Numbered from the stretch's first letter, positions 38,290 to 46,811 are shown. The stretch is 64,000 nt of DNA from Shewanella livingstonensis (GCF_003855395.1 NZ_CP034015.1:2056001-2120000), one strand, 5' to 3'. The notes: generated by a model from the letters alone, not told the origin. Made by a program: numbers and translations.

Positions 38290-38772
38290 ATGAATTCAAT
38301 CAAACAAACTACTTTAGCGGTTGCATTAGGTTCTGTTGTAATGACTGCAGGCTTTTCTGCTCAAGTAGAAGCTAACCCATTTGGTTTTCAACAATTAACT
38401 TCTGGTTATCAAATTGATGGCGGAGAAGGCAAATGTGGTGAAGGCAAGTGCGGCGGCGACATGAAAAAGTCAGCCGAAAAAGCAGCTGAAGGTAAATGTG
38501 GCGAAGGCAAGTGCGGCGGCGACATGAAAAAGTCAGCCGAAAAAGCAGTTGAAGGTAAATGTGGCGAAGGCAAGTGCGGCGGCGACATGAAAAAGTCAGC
38601 CGAAAAAGCAGTTGAAGGTAAATGTGGCGAAGGTAAGTGCGGCGGCGATATGAAAAAGTCAGCCGAAAAAGCAGTTGAAGGTAAATGTGGCGAAGGCAAG
38701 TGCGGCGGCGACATGAAAAAATCAGCTGACAAAGCAGCAGAAGAGATGAAAAAATCTGTTGAAATAAAGTAA
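38290..38772 (+). CDS. hvfA: HvfA/bufferin-type RiPP precursor with ten EGKCG motifs
   Basis: 160 residues: a Sec signal peptide (1-28, cleavage after VEA), a short linker (NPFGFQQLTSGYQIDGG), then five 21-residue units, each starting EGKCGEGKCGGDMKKSA, and a short EEMKKSVEIK tail. There are ten cysteines, all in EGKCG. In Haemophilus influenzae HvfA, cysteines in EGKCG motifs are converted by HvfB/HvfC to oxazolone-thioamide pairs that bind copper; bufferins are a related secreted class. The same chemistry is inferred here. The modified peptide would end in the periplasm and chelate copper. The gene is followed by a hairpin and then by the DUF692 and DUF2063 genes. Confidence 0.92.
   Translation: MNSIKQTTLAVALGSVVMTAGFSAQVEANPFGFQQLTSGYQIDGGEGKCGEGKCGGDMKKSAEKAAEGKCGEGKCGGDMKKSAEKAVEGKCGEGKCGGDMKKSAEKAVEGKCGEGKCGGDMKKSAEKAVEGKCGEGKCGGDMKKSADKAAEEMKKSVEIK
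38425..38739 (+). repeat. Five 63-bp tandem repeats inside hvfA
   Basis: Units at 38425, 38488, 38551, 38614 and 38677, each exactly 63 bp (21 codons). They are almost identical in DNA, differing mainly at the last codon (gct/gtt/gca), a few third positions and one gat/gac. This implies recent duplication or gene conversion, and copy number may vary in frame. Confidence 0.95.
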
Positions 38773-38843
38773 GGTAAATATGTGGTCAGAATAATTGACT
38801 ACTGTCTTTTGATACTATCTTAATTTATGTTATTTACTGCAAC

Positions 38844-38880
38844 TAAGGCCTGATAATCAGGCCTTAATTTTATCTATTTT
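38844..38880 (+). terminator. Intercistronic hairpin between hvfA and hvfB
   Basis: Stem TAAGGCCTGA/TCAGGCCTTA with a three-base loop (38854-38856), followed by a T-rich but interrupted tract. It is likely a partial terminator or a 3' stabiliser, letting the precursor be made in excess of its modifying enzymes. Confidence 0.7.
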
Positions 38881-38900
38881 TTACGGTTAAAGGACGCATT

Positions 38901-39764
38901 ATGTCTATTCAGCATCACAATTTTCTTGATCCGGCCAAGGTTGGGTTAGGGCTTCGTCGCGAAATGCTGGATGAATTTTGCCAGCATGTACCATCAGCAA
39001 TTGAGTTTTTTGAGGTTGCGCCTGAAAATTGGATGACATTAGGTGGTAAGTTTGGCCGCCAGTTTACACAATTAACCGAGCAGCATACTTTTTTTTGTCA
39101 TGGGTTATCATTGTCTATTGGCAGTCCACAAGCATTAGATATTTCGTTCGTTCAAAATATAAAACACTTTTTAGACCGTCATAATATTAATATTTATTCA
39201 GAACACTTAAGTTATTGTTCCGGAACGGGGCATATGTACGATCTTATGCCTATCCCATTTACCGATGACGCGGTAATCCATACAGCAAAAAGAATCAAGC
39301 AGGTTGAAGACATACTTGAGCGACCATTTATTTTAGAGAATGTTTCTTTTTATGCTGCTCCCGGTGCACAAATGAGCGAGGTCGAGTTTGTTAATGCTGT
39401 TTTACAGGAAGCTGACTGTAAACTGCTACTTGATGTGAATAATATCTATGTTAACTCGATTAACCATCAATACGATGCCAGTGCCTTTTTGGCCGCCATG
39501 CCAACCGAGCGAATTGAATATTTACATATTGCTGGACACTACCAAGAAGACGTTGATTTAATGGTGGATACTCACGGTGCCGATGTTATCGATCCTGTGT
39601 GGTCTTTATTACAGCAGTGTTATCAATTACATGGCGTGCACCCAACATTGCTAGAGCGTGATTTTAATATTCCTAAAACTGAAATCTTGTTAAATGAAAT
39701 TAATAAAATCCATCAGTATCAACAAAATGCATTAGCTCAACAGTCATCATTGAGGAAGGCATAA
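38901..39764 (+). CDS. hvfB: MNIO (DUF692) multinuclear iron oxidative enzyme, HvfB/BufB type
   Basis: 287-residue TIM-barrel enzyme of the DUF692 family. Conserved metal-site residues are visible in order: H67 (FCHGLSLS), E101 and H102 (SEHLSY), E146 (ENVSFY), D178 and N181 (LLDVNNIYVN), H209 and H213 (HIAGHY), D223 and H225 (DTHG) and E252 (LERDFNIP). Family members use a di- or tri-iron centre and O2 to rearrange peptidyl cysteines. With HvfC it should act on the EGKCG cysteines of the upstream precursor in the cytoplasm. AAGGA lies 6 nt before the ATG. Its stop overlaps the hvfC start (TAATG). Confidence 0.95.
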   Translation: MSIQHHNFLDPAKVGLGLRREMLDEFCQHVPSAIEFFEVAPENWMTLGGKFGRQFTQLTEQHTFFCHGLSLSIGSPQALDISFVQNIKHFLDRHNINIYSEHLSYCSGTGHMYDLMPIPFTDDAVIHTAKRIKQVEDILERPFILENVSFYAAPGAQMSEVEFVNAVLQEADCKLLLDVNNIYVNSINHQYDASAFLAAMPTERIEYLHIAGHYQEDVDLMVDTHGADVIDPVWSLLQQCYQLHGVHPTLLERDFNIPKTEILLNEINKIHQYQQNALAQQSSLRKA

Positions 39765-40528
39765 TGGATTTCATTGAAGTACAACAACAATTTATGGACT
39801 ATATCCGTGATCCTCGTTTGCCATTGCCCGAGGGGATTGAGCCTAGACGTATGAAAATCTATCGAGAATTATTTTTTAATAATATTGCAGGTTTTGTGTC
39901 GAGTGCGTTTCCGGTGTTGAAAAGTGTATATCAGGACGACCAATGGCAGGCCTTAGTACAACAATTTTTTGTAAGCCACGATTGTAAGACACCAATATTT
40001 GTTGAAATTGCCGGTGAGTTTTTAGCGTTTTTACAACATGAATACCAGATGACAGAAGATGATCCTGTTTTTATGTTGCAGTTAGCGCACTATGAATGGC
40101 TAGAATTATGTGTAGCCGTTGCCCCTGACACGCCAACGGCTCAATTGATCAATATTACCGAGCTAAGCCAACACAGATTATGTCTAGCGGCTTGTGCCAG
40201 AGTAGCGCAATATGCTTTTGATGTTCAACATATTAGTATTGATTACCAGCCGATTAAACCTACACCGCAAGCACACTTTTTCTGTGTATTTAGAGAGCTA
40301 ACTGACGAGGTGGCATTTTTGCAACTGACACCGTTAAGTGCTCAAGTATTGGCTTACATTGAACAAATGAGCTATTCGCAACAAAGTGTTACCGTGGATG
40401 CAATTATTATTTGGTTAAGTGAGCATTATCCACAAATGCTCAGTAAAACTTTGTTGTCAGGTTGTTTACCTTTATTACAACAGTTGGCTCAAAAGGGCAT
40501 TATTATTTCGTCACTTGATACAGAATAG
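39764..40528 (+). CDS. hvfC: DUF2063 partner protein, HvfC/BufC type
   Basis: 254 residues. The N-terminal DUF2063 helical domain (about 4-95, MDYIRDPRLPLPEGIEPRRM and FPVLKSVYQDDQWQALVQQFF) precedes an alpha/beta HvfC_C domain. In studied systems this partner forms a complex with the DUF692 enzyme and is needed for modification, probably by recruiting the precursor. It overlaps hvfB by one base, so the two are translationally coupled. Despite a historic 'putative DNA-binding' label, the context argues for a RiPP role. Confidence 0.93.
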   Translation: MDFIEVQQQFMDYIRDPRLPLPEGIEPRRMKIYRELFFNNIAGFVSSAFPVLKSVYQDDQWQALVQQFFVSHDCKTPIFVEIAGEFLAFLQHEYQMTEDDPVFMLQLAHYEWLELCVAVAPDTPTAQLINITELSQHRLCLAACARVAQYAFDVQHISIDYQPIKPTPQAHFFCVFRELTDEVAFLQLTPLSAQVLAYIEQMSYSQQSVTVDAIIIWLSEHYPQMLSKTLLSGCLPLLQQLAQKGIIISSLDTE

Positions 40529-40698
40529 TCTTATTAAATTTAAGGTTTTTATTTTGTGGATATAGGTCTAAAATAAGCCACTTTTTGCGATAAGCCTCAC
40601 GCCTATATTCGTTAAGTTAACCGTAAAGTTGACTCATCATAACGGATGAAAGATGTAAGCGATTGCAGTTACAACACCATCTTAATGTAGGAATAATC

Positions 40699-40818
40699 AT
40701 GAGTCAGCCTTTCAAAGACCCGTTTAACATTTTTTATTTTATCGGTTTTATTTTGGTTTTATTAATCCCAACATTACCAGCGAGTCTTTCATGGTTAAAA
40801 GCAACAGGATTAATTTAA
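40699..40818 (+). CDS. 39-residue single-pass membrane microprotein
   Basis: ATG at 40699 with TAGGAA 5 nt upstream. The product begins MSQPFKDPFN, continues through one strong membrane helix (IFYFIGFILVLLIPTL) and ends SLSWLKATGLI. A terminator follows 40 bp later. A possible -35 TTGACT occurs at 40629-40634, so it may be a separate unit rather than part of hvfABC. I do not recognise a family. The start signal, composition and terminator make it a credible small gene, but coding is unproven. Confidence 0.6.
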   Translation: MSQPFKDPFNIFYFIGFILVLLIPTLPASLSWLKATGLI

Positions 40819-40857
40819 CGCTTACTTCAGGTTAACCTGTCATGATATCGTCTTAAT

Positions 40858-40884
40858 AAACCACTCTTATAGAGTGGTTTTTTA
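40858..40884 (+). terminator. Terminator after the microprotein gene
   Basis: Stem AAACCACTCT/AGAGTGGTTT with a TAT loop (40868-40870), followed by TTTATTT. Confidence 0.85.
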
Positions 40885-40902
40885 TTTATTGCGAGGACGG
40901 TT

Positions 40903-41268
40903 ATGGCGGTAAAACGCGGTTTTTTTCTGATTATCGGTTTGTGCAGTCTTGCTCTAGGCTTAATTGGCATTGCATTGCCTTTATTACCGACAGTGCCATT
41001 TATTCTCCTGGCAGCATTTTGTTTTGCCCGCTCTAATGATCGACTTCACCATTGGTTAGTTACTCATCCTTGGTTTGCTGAAGGTATTAATCAGTGGCAA
41101 TCGAAACGAGCATTAAGTCGACCATTAAAGCAAAAAGCCATGTTAATGAGTTGCCTTAGCTTTATGGTGAGTATTATTATTGTGCCAATAGTTTGGGTGA
41201 AAATTATGCTGCTGTGTATGATGTTCGTATTATTATTTTTCTTGTGGCGGATCCCAGAGTTAGAATAA
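40903..41268 (+). CDS. ybaN: YbaN (DUF454) family inner membrane protein
   Basis: 121 residues with two to three membrane helices. The N-terminal half has the DUF454 signature GIALPLLPTVPFILLAAFCFARS followed by HPWFAEGINQW. Its function is unknown. It sits directly upstream of apt as in E. coli, where the order is ybaN-apt-dnaX. GAGGA lies before the ATG. Confidence 0.9.
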   Translation: MAVKRGFFLIIGLCSLALGLIGIALPLLPTVPFILLAAFCFARSNDRLHHWLVTHPWFAEGINQWQSKRALSRPLKQKAMLMSCLSFMVSIIIVPIVWVKIMLLCMMFVLLFFLWRIPELE

Positions 41269-41342
41269 TAAACTGCCAGTTAATGCAAGCTTGTTGCAAC
41301 TGTGATTAAACGGGCATAAGATCACATTAGTATTTTTACCAG

Positions 41343-41370
41343 AGTCCACCCGTAACGTGGACTTTTTTAT
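41343..41370 (+). terminator. Terminator between ybaN and apt
   Basis: Stem AGTCCAC/GTGGACT with a seven-base loop, then TTTTTTA. It lies just upstream of the apt coding start. Confidence 0.8.
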
Positions 41371-41405
41371 TGCGTAATCACTTTTATACAGAGTTAACTA
41401 AAATT

Positions 41406-41954
41406 ATGATGAACCAAGACAGTTTAGCGCTTATTAAGCAGAGCATTAAAACCATTCCTGATTATCCAAAACCAGGCATTATGTTCCGTGATGTGACCAG
41501 TTTATTAGAAAACGCAGAAGCTTATAAAGCGACTATTGCTATTTTAGTGGCTCATTATCAATCAAAAGGCTTCACTAAAGTGGTCGGTACCGAAGCGCGT
41601 GGTTTCTTATTTGGTGCGCCATTAGCACTTGAACTAGGTGTTGGTTTTGTGCCGGTGCGTAAACCAGGTAAATTACCACGTGAAACGATTAGCCAGACCT
41701 ATGAATTAGAATACGGTAAAGATACCTTAGAAATTCATGTCGATGCGATTAATGCCAATGATAAAGTACTGGTTATTGATGACTTACTTGCAACGGGTGG
41801 CACGATTGAAGCCACTGTAAAGCTTATTCGTCAATTAGGCGGTCAAGTGAGCCATGCTGCATTTGTTATCTCATTACCAGAAATTGGTGGAGAAAAACGC
41901 TTACAAGGAATGGGAATTGAAGTATTAAGTTTATGCGAGTTTGACGGCGAGTAA
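41406..41954 (+). CDS. apt: Adenine phosphoribosyltransferase
   Basis: 182 residues. It salvages adenine with PRPP to give AMP. The type I phosphoribosyltransferase motif [18 protein letters not shown] (about 119-136) binds [22 protein letters not shown] contacts the base. The start at 41406 gives the E. coli length; an extended frame from 41370 would start in the terminator's T-run. An adjacent ATG at 41409 is also possible. Confidence 0.96.
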   Translation: MMNQDSLALIKQSIKTIPDYPKPGIMFRDVTSLLENAEAYKATIAILVAHYQSKGFTKVVGTEARGFLFGAPLALELGVGFVPVRKPGKLPRETISQTYELEYGKDTLEIHVDAINANDKVLVIDDLLATGGTIEATVKLIRQLGGQVSHAAFVISLPEIGGEKRLQGMGIEVLSLCEFDGE

Positions 41955-42021
41955 TCATAGTAAAATAAACTGCTATTTTATTAGGCAGTTAACTGCATTA
42001 TGCGCTATCAAATGCTTGCTC

Positions 42022-42056
42022 AACAATAGCATGCCAGCCCTTGGCATGTTATTGTT
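42022..42056 (+). other. 15-bp hairpin in the dnaX leader
   Basis: AACAATAGCATGCCA pairs with TGGCATGTTATTGTT with one G-U pair and loop GCCCT (42037-42041). No U-run follows. A second self-complementary element (CCCTTTAAAGGG, about 42060-42071) lies between it and the dnaX start. Confidence 0.6.
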
Positions 42057-42103
42057 AACCCCTTTAAAGGGATTACTCCCGATAGCTCCGTGTGGGGAAT
42101 CTC

Positions 42104-44977
42104 ATGTCTTACCAAGTACTCGCCCGCAAATGGCGTCCAGCCAAATTTGAACAAATGGTTGGTCAATCCCATGTATTAATGGCATTAACCAATGCATTGA
42201 GCCAGCAACGTTTACATCATGCTTACCTGTTTACCGGCACACGTGGTGTAGGTAAAACCAGTTTGGCGCGTTTATTTGCTAAAGGTCTCAACTGTGAGAC
42301 CGGCGTGACAGCGACCCCATGTGGTGAATGTTCTAGTTGTATTGAAATTGCTCAAGGTCGATTTGTTGATTTAATTGAAGTCGATGCTGCGTCGCGTACC
42401 AAAGTCGATGATACCCGCGAACTCCTAGACAATGTGCAATATCGTCCTTCCCGTGGCCGTTTTAAAGTGTACTTAATTGACGAAGTACATATGTTGTCGC
42501 GTAGCAGTTTTAACGCACTGCTAAAAACCTTAGAAGAGCCTCCAGAACACGTTAAGTTTTTACTGGCGACTACCGATCCGCATAAACTGCCTGTTACTGT
42601 GTTATCTCGTTGTTTACAGTTTAATTTGAAAAGTTTGTCGCAAGACGAAATTAGCAAACAACTTGAATATGTCATCACCCAAGAGCAATTACCTTTTGAG
42701 CAACAAGCACTGAAATTATTAGCTAAAGCGGCTAATGGCAGTATGCGTGATGCACTCAGTTTAACTGATCAAGCAATAGCCTTTGGCAGTGGTCAGGTGA
42801 TGTTGACACAAGTACAAACCATGCTGGGCAGTATTGATGAGCAACATGTGCTCGCATTATTAAAAGCCTTGTGTGATGCCGACGTTGGGCCGTTAATGCA
42901 AACGGTGGCAAAAGTATTAGCCTTTGGTGCTGATGCTGAAGAAGTACTGCGCAGTTTATTAGAATTACTGCATCAAATTACCTTAACTCAGTTTGCGCCA
43001 GCGGCTGCGCAACAATCGTTATTCAGTGAGCAAATTTTAGCATTCGCACAGCAATTAGGGCCTGAACAAGTACAGCTATATTATCAAATGTTATTGAATG
43101 GCCGTAAAGATTTAGCTTTTGCTCCTGACCCTAAATCCGGCTTAGAAATGGCTTTACTTCGCGCGGTTGCGTTTACACCAGAAAAACAAGTCAAACGTTG
43201 GGTAACCACTACTGCCGCAGATATTGATTTAAGCGTTATTGATCATTCATCACCTCCCGCGCAAGAGGTCATTGAAACAGGCCCAAAGTCTGATACCCAG
43301 CCTCTAGCTGACAAAGAGTTAGCGACATTCGCTATTCAAGCAGAAGCAGCTATTACGGGTTCTGAGGCCGAAACGGATGACTTTTTCGATGATGAAGACG
43401 TTGCTGCAACATTAGTTGCCGAGCAAACTTTATTATTAGACCAAGCGCAAAGCTTAGGCTTTAATTCATCAATGCCCCAAAATGCTGATAAGCAGGCTAT
43501 AGATAGTATTAGCGGGGTTACCCGTAATGATGTTGCACACGATGTAAGTCATGTTACAGACGATGAGACTGATGCAGGTATATTTCATCGTACAACCGTT
43601 GATAATGTTACTATTAGCGCTGAAGCTGACGCACAAACAACGAGTATTAGTACTGAAGAAGCAAAAAATGATATTACAGCATCAGAAGCGGTTGCTGAAC
43701 AACAGACATTAACGTCGAGTCATACAAGTGCAGTAACTGATCGTCAATCGAATGATAGTGCAGAAAATAGTTCATTAGATGCCTACTCTTTTATGGATTA
43801 TGACGTGTCTGATGAAGCATCCATAGAATATCAACCATCTGATCACGATGAATATATTGCGTTTTCGGCTTTAAATGAGACTCCTGAAGCCAATAATATT
43901 AATGTTGCTACAGGCTCTATTTCTGAGCAGACAGAGTCTCGTCAAGGCAATGATGACTCCAGTGACAATATAAATGACAATGCTGACAATAGTATTTACC
44001 CAGATGTCAGTAGCACCGAAGATAATCTAGATGACTTTCTTGATGAAGTTCTCGCCAGCCGTGATTCTCTTATTGCTGATGTTGGGGCGTTACAGCAAAA
44101 AGAAGAACTTGCTAAAAAAGAAGCGACAAAAACGGTGACGTCAAGAGTCATTAAATCTGCCACCTTGCCACTAGTCAACGCTGATGAGTCGCACACTGTC
44201 TCTAACGCACCTGAATATAGTGCACCTAAGATCAATGCTACGTTACCGACCTTGGCCAGTGAAACCAATAACACTCCGATCCTGGCCGAGTATGATAGAC
44301 CGCCCTGGGTTGCCCCCAAAGCTGGTGAGCAAGTTAATGCCTTTACAGCGAACAATCAGGAAAATAAACCTGTAGTTGAAGCCACGATTGAGCAGCCGAG
44401 TTCTGTCAGTCACCCGATCGATAATCAACTCTCTGCAAATGCAAAAATAACCCGTTCATTAACGGCTAATCCACTCAGTGCAGAGCCAACATTGACTCAA
44501 TTGCCTGCAGTGGCCAAGTTTGAGCCACATAGCATTCAAGGCGACGAGGTTGATTTGCACTGGTATAAAGTGATGACCAATGTGTCTGTGGGCGGCCGAG
44601 TGCGACAATTAGGGGTGAACTCAGTGTGCTCAGCATTGACTAATCCAGTAATATTGGTGTTAAAACCAGATCAAAAGCATTTGTCAGCACAAACTGCTAT
44701 TGATCAATTACAAGTGGCATTAACTGACTATCTTGAGCAACCCACTCAAGTGCAGATCCAGATTGGGATTGTGCCAAAACGAGAAACTCCGCTTGAGTTA
44801 CGTAAGCGTTTTCATCGCGAACTCATAGCACAAGCACAACAGTCTATTTTAGTTGATGATAAAGTACAGTGGATGATACAACATTTATCGGCGCAGTTAG
44901 ACAGTGATAGCATTGAATATCCATCGGAGCAACTAGGGCAAATAGCGCAAGATATTGCTTTGATTAATGCTTCATAA
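42104..44977 (+). CDS. dnaX: DNA polymerase III tau (gamma/tau) subunit
   Basis: 957 residues, far longer than E. coli tau (643). The AAA+ clamp-loader core (1-365) has Walker A GTRGVGKT (45-52), a zinc site C64/C73/C76/C79 and LIDEVHML Walker B. The C-terminal 140 residues (from about 815, VDLHWYKVMTNVSVGG) form the polymerase-binding tau domain. Between them lies a linker of about 440 residues rich in Asp, Glu, Ser and Thr. GGGGA precedes the ATG at 42104. A possible slippery heptamer A-AAA-AAT at 43663-43669, with a -1-frame stop immediately after, could yield a gamma-like product. Confidence 0.96.
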   Translation: MSYQVLARKWRPAKFEQMVGQSHVLMALTNALSQQRLHHAYLFTGTRGVGKTSLARLFAKGLNCETGVTATPCGECSSCIEIAQGRFVDLIEVDAASRTKVDDTRELLDNVQYRPSRGRFKVYLIDEVHMLSRSSFNALLKTLEEPPEHVKFLLATTDPHKLPVTVLSRCLQFNLKSLSQDEISKQLEYVITQEQLPFEQQALKLLAKAANGSMRDALSLTDQAIAFGSGQVMLTQVQTMLGSIDEQHVLALLKALCDADVGPLMQTVAKVLAFGADAEEVLRSLLELLHQITLTQFAPAAAQQSLFSEQILAFAQQLGPEQVQLYYQMLLNGRKDLAFAPDPKSGLEMALLRAVAFTPEKQVKRWVTTTAADIDLSVIDHSSPPAQEVIETGPKSDTQPLADKELATFAIQAEAAITGSEAETDDFFDDEDVAATLVAEQTLLLDQAQSLGFNSSMPQNADKQAIDSISGVTRNDVAHDVSHVTDDETDAGIFHRTTVDNVTISAEADAQTTSISTEEAKNDITASEAVAEQQTLTSSHTSAVTDRQSNDSAENSSLDAYSFMDYDVSDEASIEYQPSDHDEYIAFSALNETPEANNINVATGSISEQTESRQGNDDSSDNINDNADNSIYPDVSSTEDNLDDFLDEVLASRDSLIADVGALQQKEELAKKEATKTVTSRVIKSATLPLVNADESHTVSNAPEYSAPKINATLPTLASETNNTPILAEYDRPPWVAPKAGEQVNAFTANNQENKPVVEATIEQPSSVSHPIDNQLSANAKITRSLTANPLSAEPTLTQLPAVAKFEPHSIQGDEVDLHWYKVMTNVSVGGRVRQLGVNSVCSALTNPVILVLKPDQKHLSAQTAIDQLQVALTDYLEQPTQVQIQIGIVPKRETPLELRKRFHRELIAQAQQSILVDDKVQWMIQHLSAQLDSDSIEYPSEQLGQIAQDIALINAS

Positions 44978-45120
44978 ATAAACAAACATGGCGATTTAGC
45001 TTGAGATGAATATATCTTCATCTCAAAAATGTATCGGCAAGATTGCCAATCAATTTTATTTCAGTAAGATTAGCGTCATTATGGCGACTTGCTAACAACC
45101 TTAATTAGAGAGAGATGACT

Positions 45121-45453
45121 ATGTTTGGTGGAAAAGGCGGTATGGGCAATTTAATGAAACAAGCCCAAATGATGCAAGATAAAATGGCTAAAGTGCAGGA
45201 AGAAATAGCTCGCACAGAAATGACGGGTGAAGCGGGTGCAGGCTTGGTTAAAGTAACCATGACAGGTAACCACAGTGTGCGTAAAGTTGAAATTGATCCA
45301 AGCTTAATGGAAGACGATAAAGAGATGTTAGAAGATCTTATCGCTGCCGCATGCAATGACGCAGCTCGTCGCATTGAAGAAAATCAAAAGACTAAAATGG
45401 CCGAAGTCACTGGTGGTATGCAATTACCTCCAGGGATGAAAATGCCGTTTTAA
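45121..45453 (+). CDS. ybaB: YbaB/EbfC nucleoid-associated protein
   Basis: 110 residues. It begins [22 protein letters not shown] and ends [11 protein letters not shown], both nearly identical to E. coli YbaB. A dimeric DNA-binding protein of the nucleoid, often coupled to recR. The start at 45121 matches the family; another ATG at 45115 is two codons upstream. The GAGAG tract is 8 nt before the chosen start. A terminator follows. Confidence 0.96.
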   Translation: MFGGKGGMGNLMKQAQMMQDKMAKVQEEIARTEMTGEAGAGLVKVTMTGNHSVRKVEIDPSLMEDDKEMLEDLIAAACNDAARRIEENQKTKMAEVTGGMQLPPGMKMPF

Positions 45454-45474
45454 TTGTTGTTTTATACCACAGTT

Positions 45475-45509
45475 AAAAAAGGCTCAAGCATTATGCTTGA
45501 GCCTTTTTT
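45475..45509 (+). terminator. Terminator after ybaB
   Basis: Sixteen-base arms AAAAAAGGCTCAAGCA/TGCTTGAGCCTTTTTT with a TTA loop (45491-45493). Confidence 0.92.
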
Positions 45510-45928
45510 ATTATATTGCTGTCAAGTTATCTTGCAGTGATTTTAGATAACATAACTCTGCGATGGATAATAATAGAATCTTATATGGATTAAATAGCAA
45601 GGTGATTGCTCTCAATTTTTGATAAAATTACTTGTTTTATCGGTTTGAACTCACTAAAGCAGAGTCGATATCGTTTGGTCGTTCAGTGACCTATTTATAT
45701 ATATCGGTGTCACTATTGCCTTTAATGTGTAGCTAAAAAAATTAACAAATATGCTTTAAATTGATTGTTGGCTTCATTTATTGTCATAAAAACATTAATC
45801 TTTGCATTCGTGCGCAGCACAGACAATAATCGCACAACTTCGGCGTAGTATAATGTGGTTCTGCTGATCACAGGCCTGTTTCACCGATGACATCACAATG
45901 AGTTTAGTTATAAGGTATTGACAAATTT
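45510..45928. other. Intergenic region before recR
   Basis: About 420 bp that separate ybaB from recR, which are adjacent in E. coli. A TATAAT at 45849-45854 is the probable recR -10; no good -35 is seen. No ORF is credible. Confidence 0.5.
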
Positions 45929-46528
45929 ATGAAATTTAGTCCTTTGGTCGATGAATTAATTCAATCTTTACGCGCACTACCCGGCGTCGGCCCTAAGTCT
46001 GCACAGCGTATGGCATTTCAACTACTTGAGCGTGAACGAAAAGTAGGCCTTAAGCTTGCCGATTCGTTACAAAAAGCCATGTCTGAAGTGGGCCATTGCC
46101 AAAGCTGTCGTACGTTTACCGAACAAGATTTATGCCCTATATGTAGCAGCCATCGCCGTATTAATACAGGAATAATTTGCGTGGTAGAAACGCCCGCTGA
46201 TGTACTTGCTATAGAAGCAGGTGGACATTTTAATGGTCGTTATTTTGTGCTGTTAGGGCACTTGTCACCGCTAGACGGTGTCGGCCCTGAAGAGCTTGGT
46301 TTGGCTTTACTTGAAAGCCATTTAGTTTCTGATGAAGTCAGTGAACTTATTCTTGCCACGAACCCTACCGTTGAAGGCGATGCAACCGCACATTTTATTG
46401 CAGATATGGCCAGAAGACATAATGTGGTGATTAGTCGTATTGCTCACGGAGTACCTGTAGGGGGTGAGCTTGAATACGTAGATAGCACCACCTTAGCGTT
46501 GTCATTTAATGGGCGTATTCCTTTGTAA
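45929..46528 (+). CDS. recR: Recombination mediator RecR
   Basis: 199 residues. A helix-hairpin-helix ([17 protein letters not shown]) is followed by a C4 zinc finger C57/C60/C69/C72 and a Toprim domain ([14 protein letters not shown]), then the C-terminal strand-swap region. With RecO it loads RecA on SSB-coated gaps. The ribosome site is weak (AAGG 13 nt upstream). Confidence 0.97.
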   Translation: MKFSPLVDELIQSLRALPGVGPKSAQRMAFQLLERERKVGLKLADSLQKAMSEVGHCQSCRTFTEQDLCPICSSHRRINTGIICVVETPADVLAIEAGGHFNGRYFVLLGHLSPLDGVGPEELGLALLESHLVSDEVSELILATNPTVEGDATAHFIADMARRHNVVISRIAHGVPVGGELEYVDSTTLALSFNGRIPL

Positions 46529-46557
46529 TAATCCTATTATTGAACGAGCACACCTCT

Positions 46558-46597
46558 ATGCCAGTAGAACGTGAATAACGTTTACTGGCATTTTTTT
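46558..46597 (+). terminator. Terminator of recR
   Basis: ATGCCAGTAGAACGT pairs with ACGTTTACTGGCAT (one bulge), followed by T7. Confidence 0.8.
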
Positions 46598-46704
46598 ATC
46601 TTATTAAGGCTGACTTACTCAGGTAATACACGGGCAATAATCTGCCTTATTTAACTGATTTGAGCCTAACTGATGATTTATTCTTCAACAAGGTGGTGTT
46701 GCCC

Positions 46705-46733
46705 CTTGAAAATATTGTAACGTCCCCCCATCT
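46705..46733 (+). promoter_or_regulatory. Sigma-32 heat-shock promoter of htpG
   Basis: CTTGAAA (46705-46711) and CCCCATCT (46726-46733) separated by 14 bp match the RpoH consensus CTTGAAA-N13-15-CCCCATnT. The start codon of htpG is 78 bp downstream. Confidence 0.9.
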
Positions 46734-46811
46734 CTTGGTTAACATAGATTTTTAAGGCGAGTTGATTTTTCGACTCGTGATCGATTTAACGTAACACCAA
46801 GGAAATTATTC

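Noticed and set aside
38409-38732. Open 107-codon frame antisense to hvfA, rich in Ser, Pro and His
   Set aside because: It is a by-product of the 63-bp repeat, whose length is a multiple of three, so one antisense frame stays open. It has no ribosome site and no independent support.
38425-38739. Regular repeats that might suggest a CRISPR array
   Set aside because: The units are contiguous 63-bp coding repeats with no unique spacers and no cas genes nearby.
44122-44136. A-rich run in dnaX (GCT-AAA-AAA-G) as an E. coli-like frameshift site
   Set aside because: The base before the A6 run is T, so the required X-XXY-YYZ form is not met in phase, unlike the candidate at 43663.
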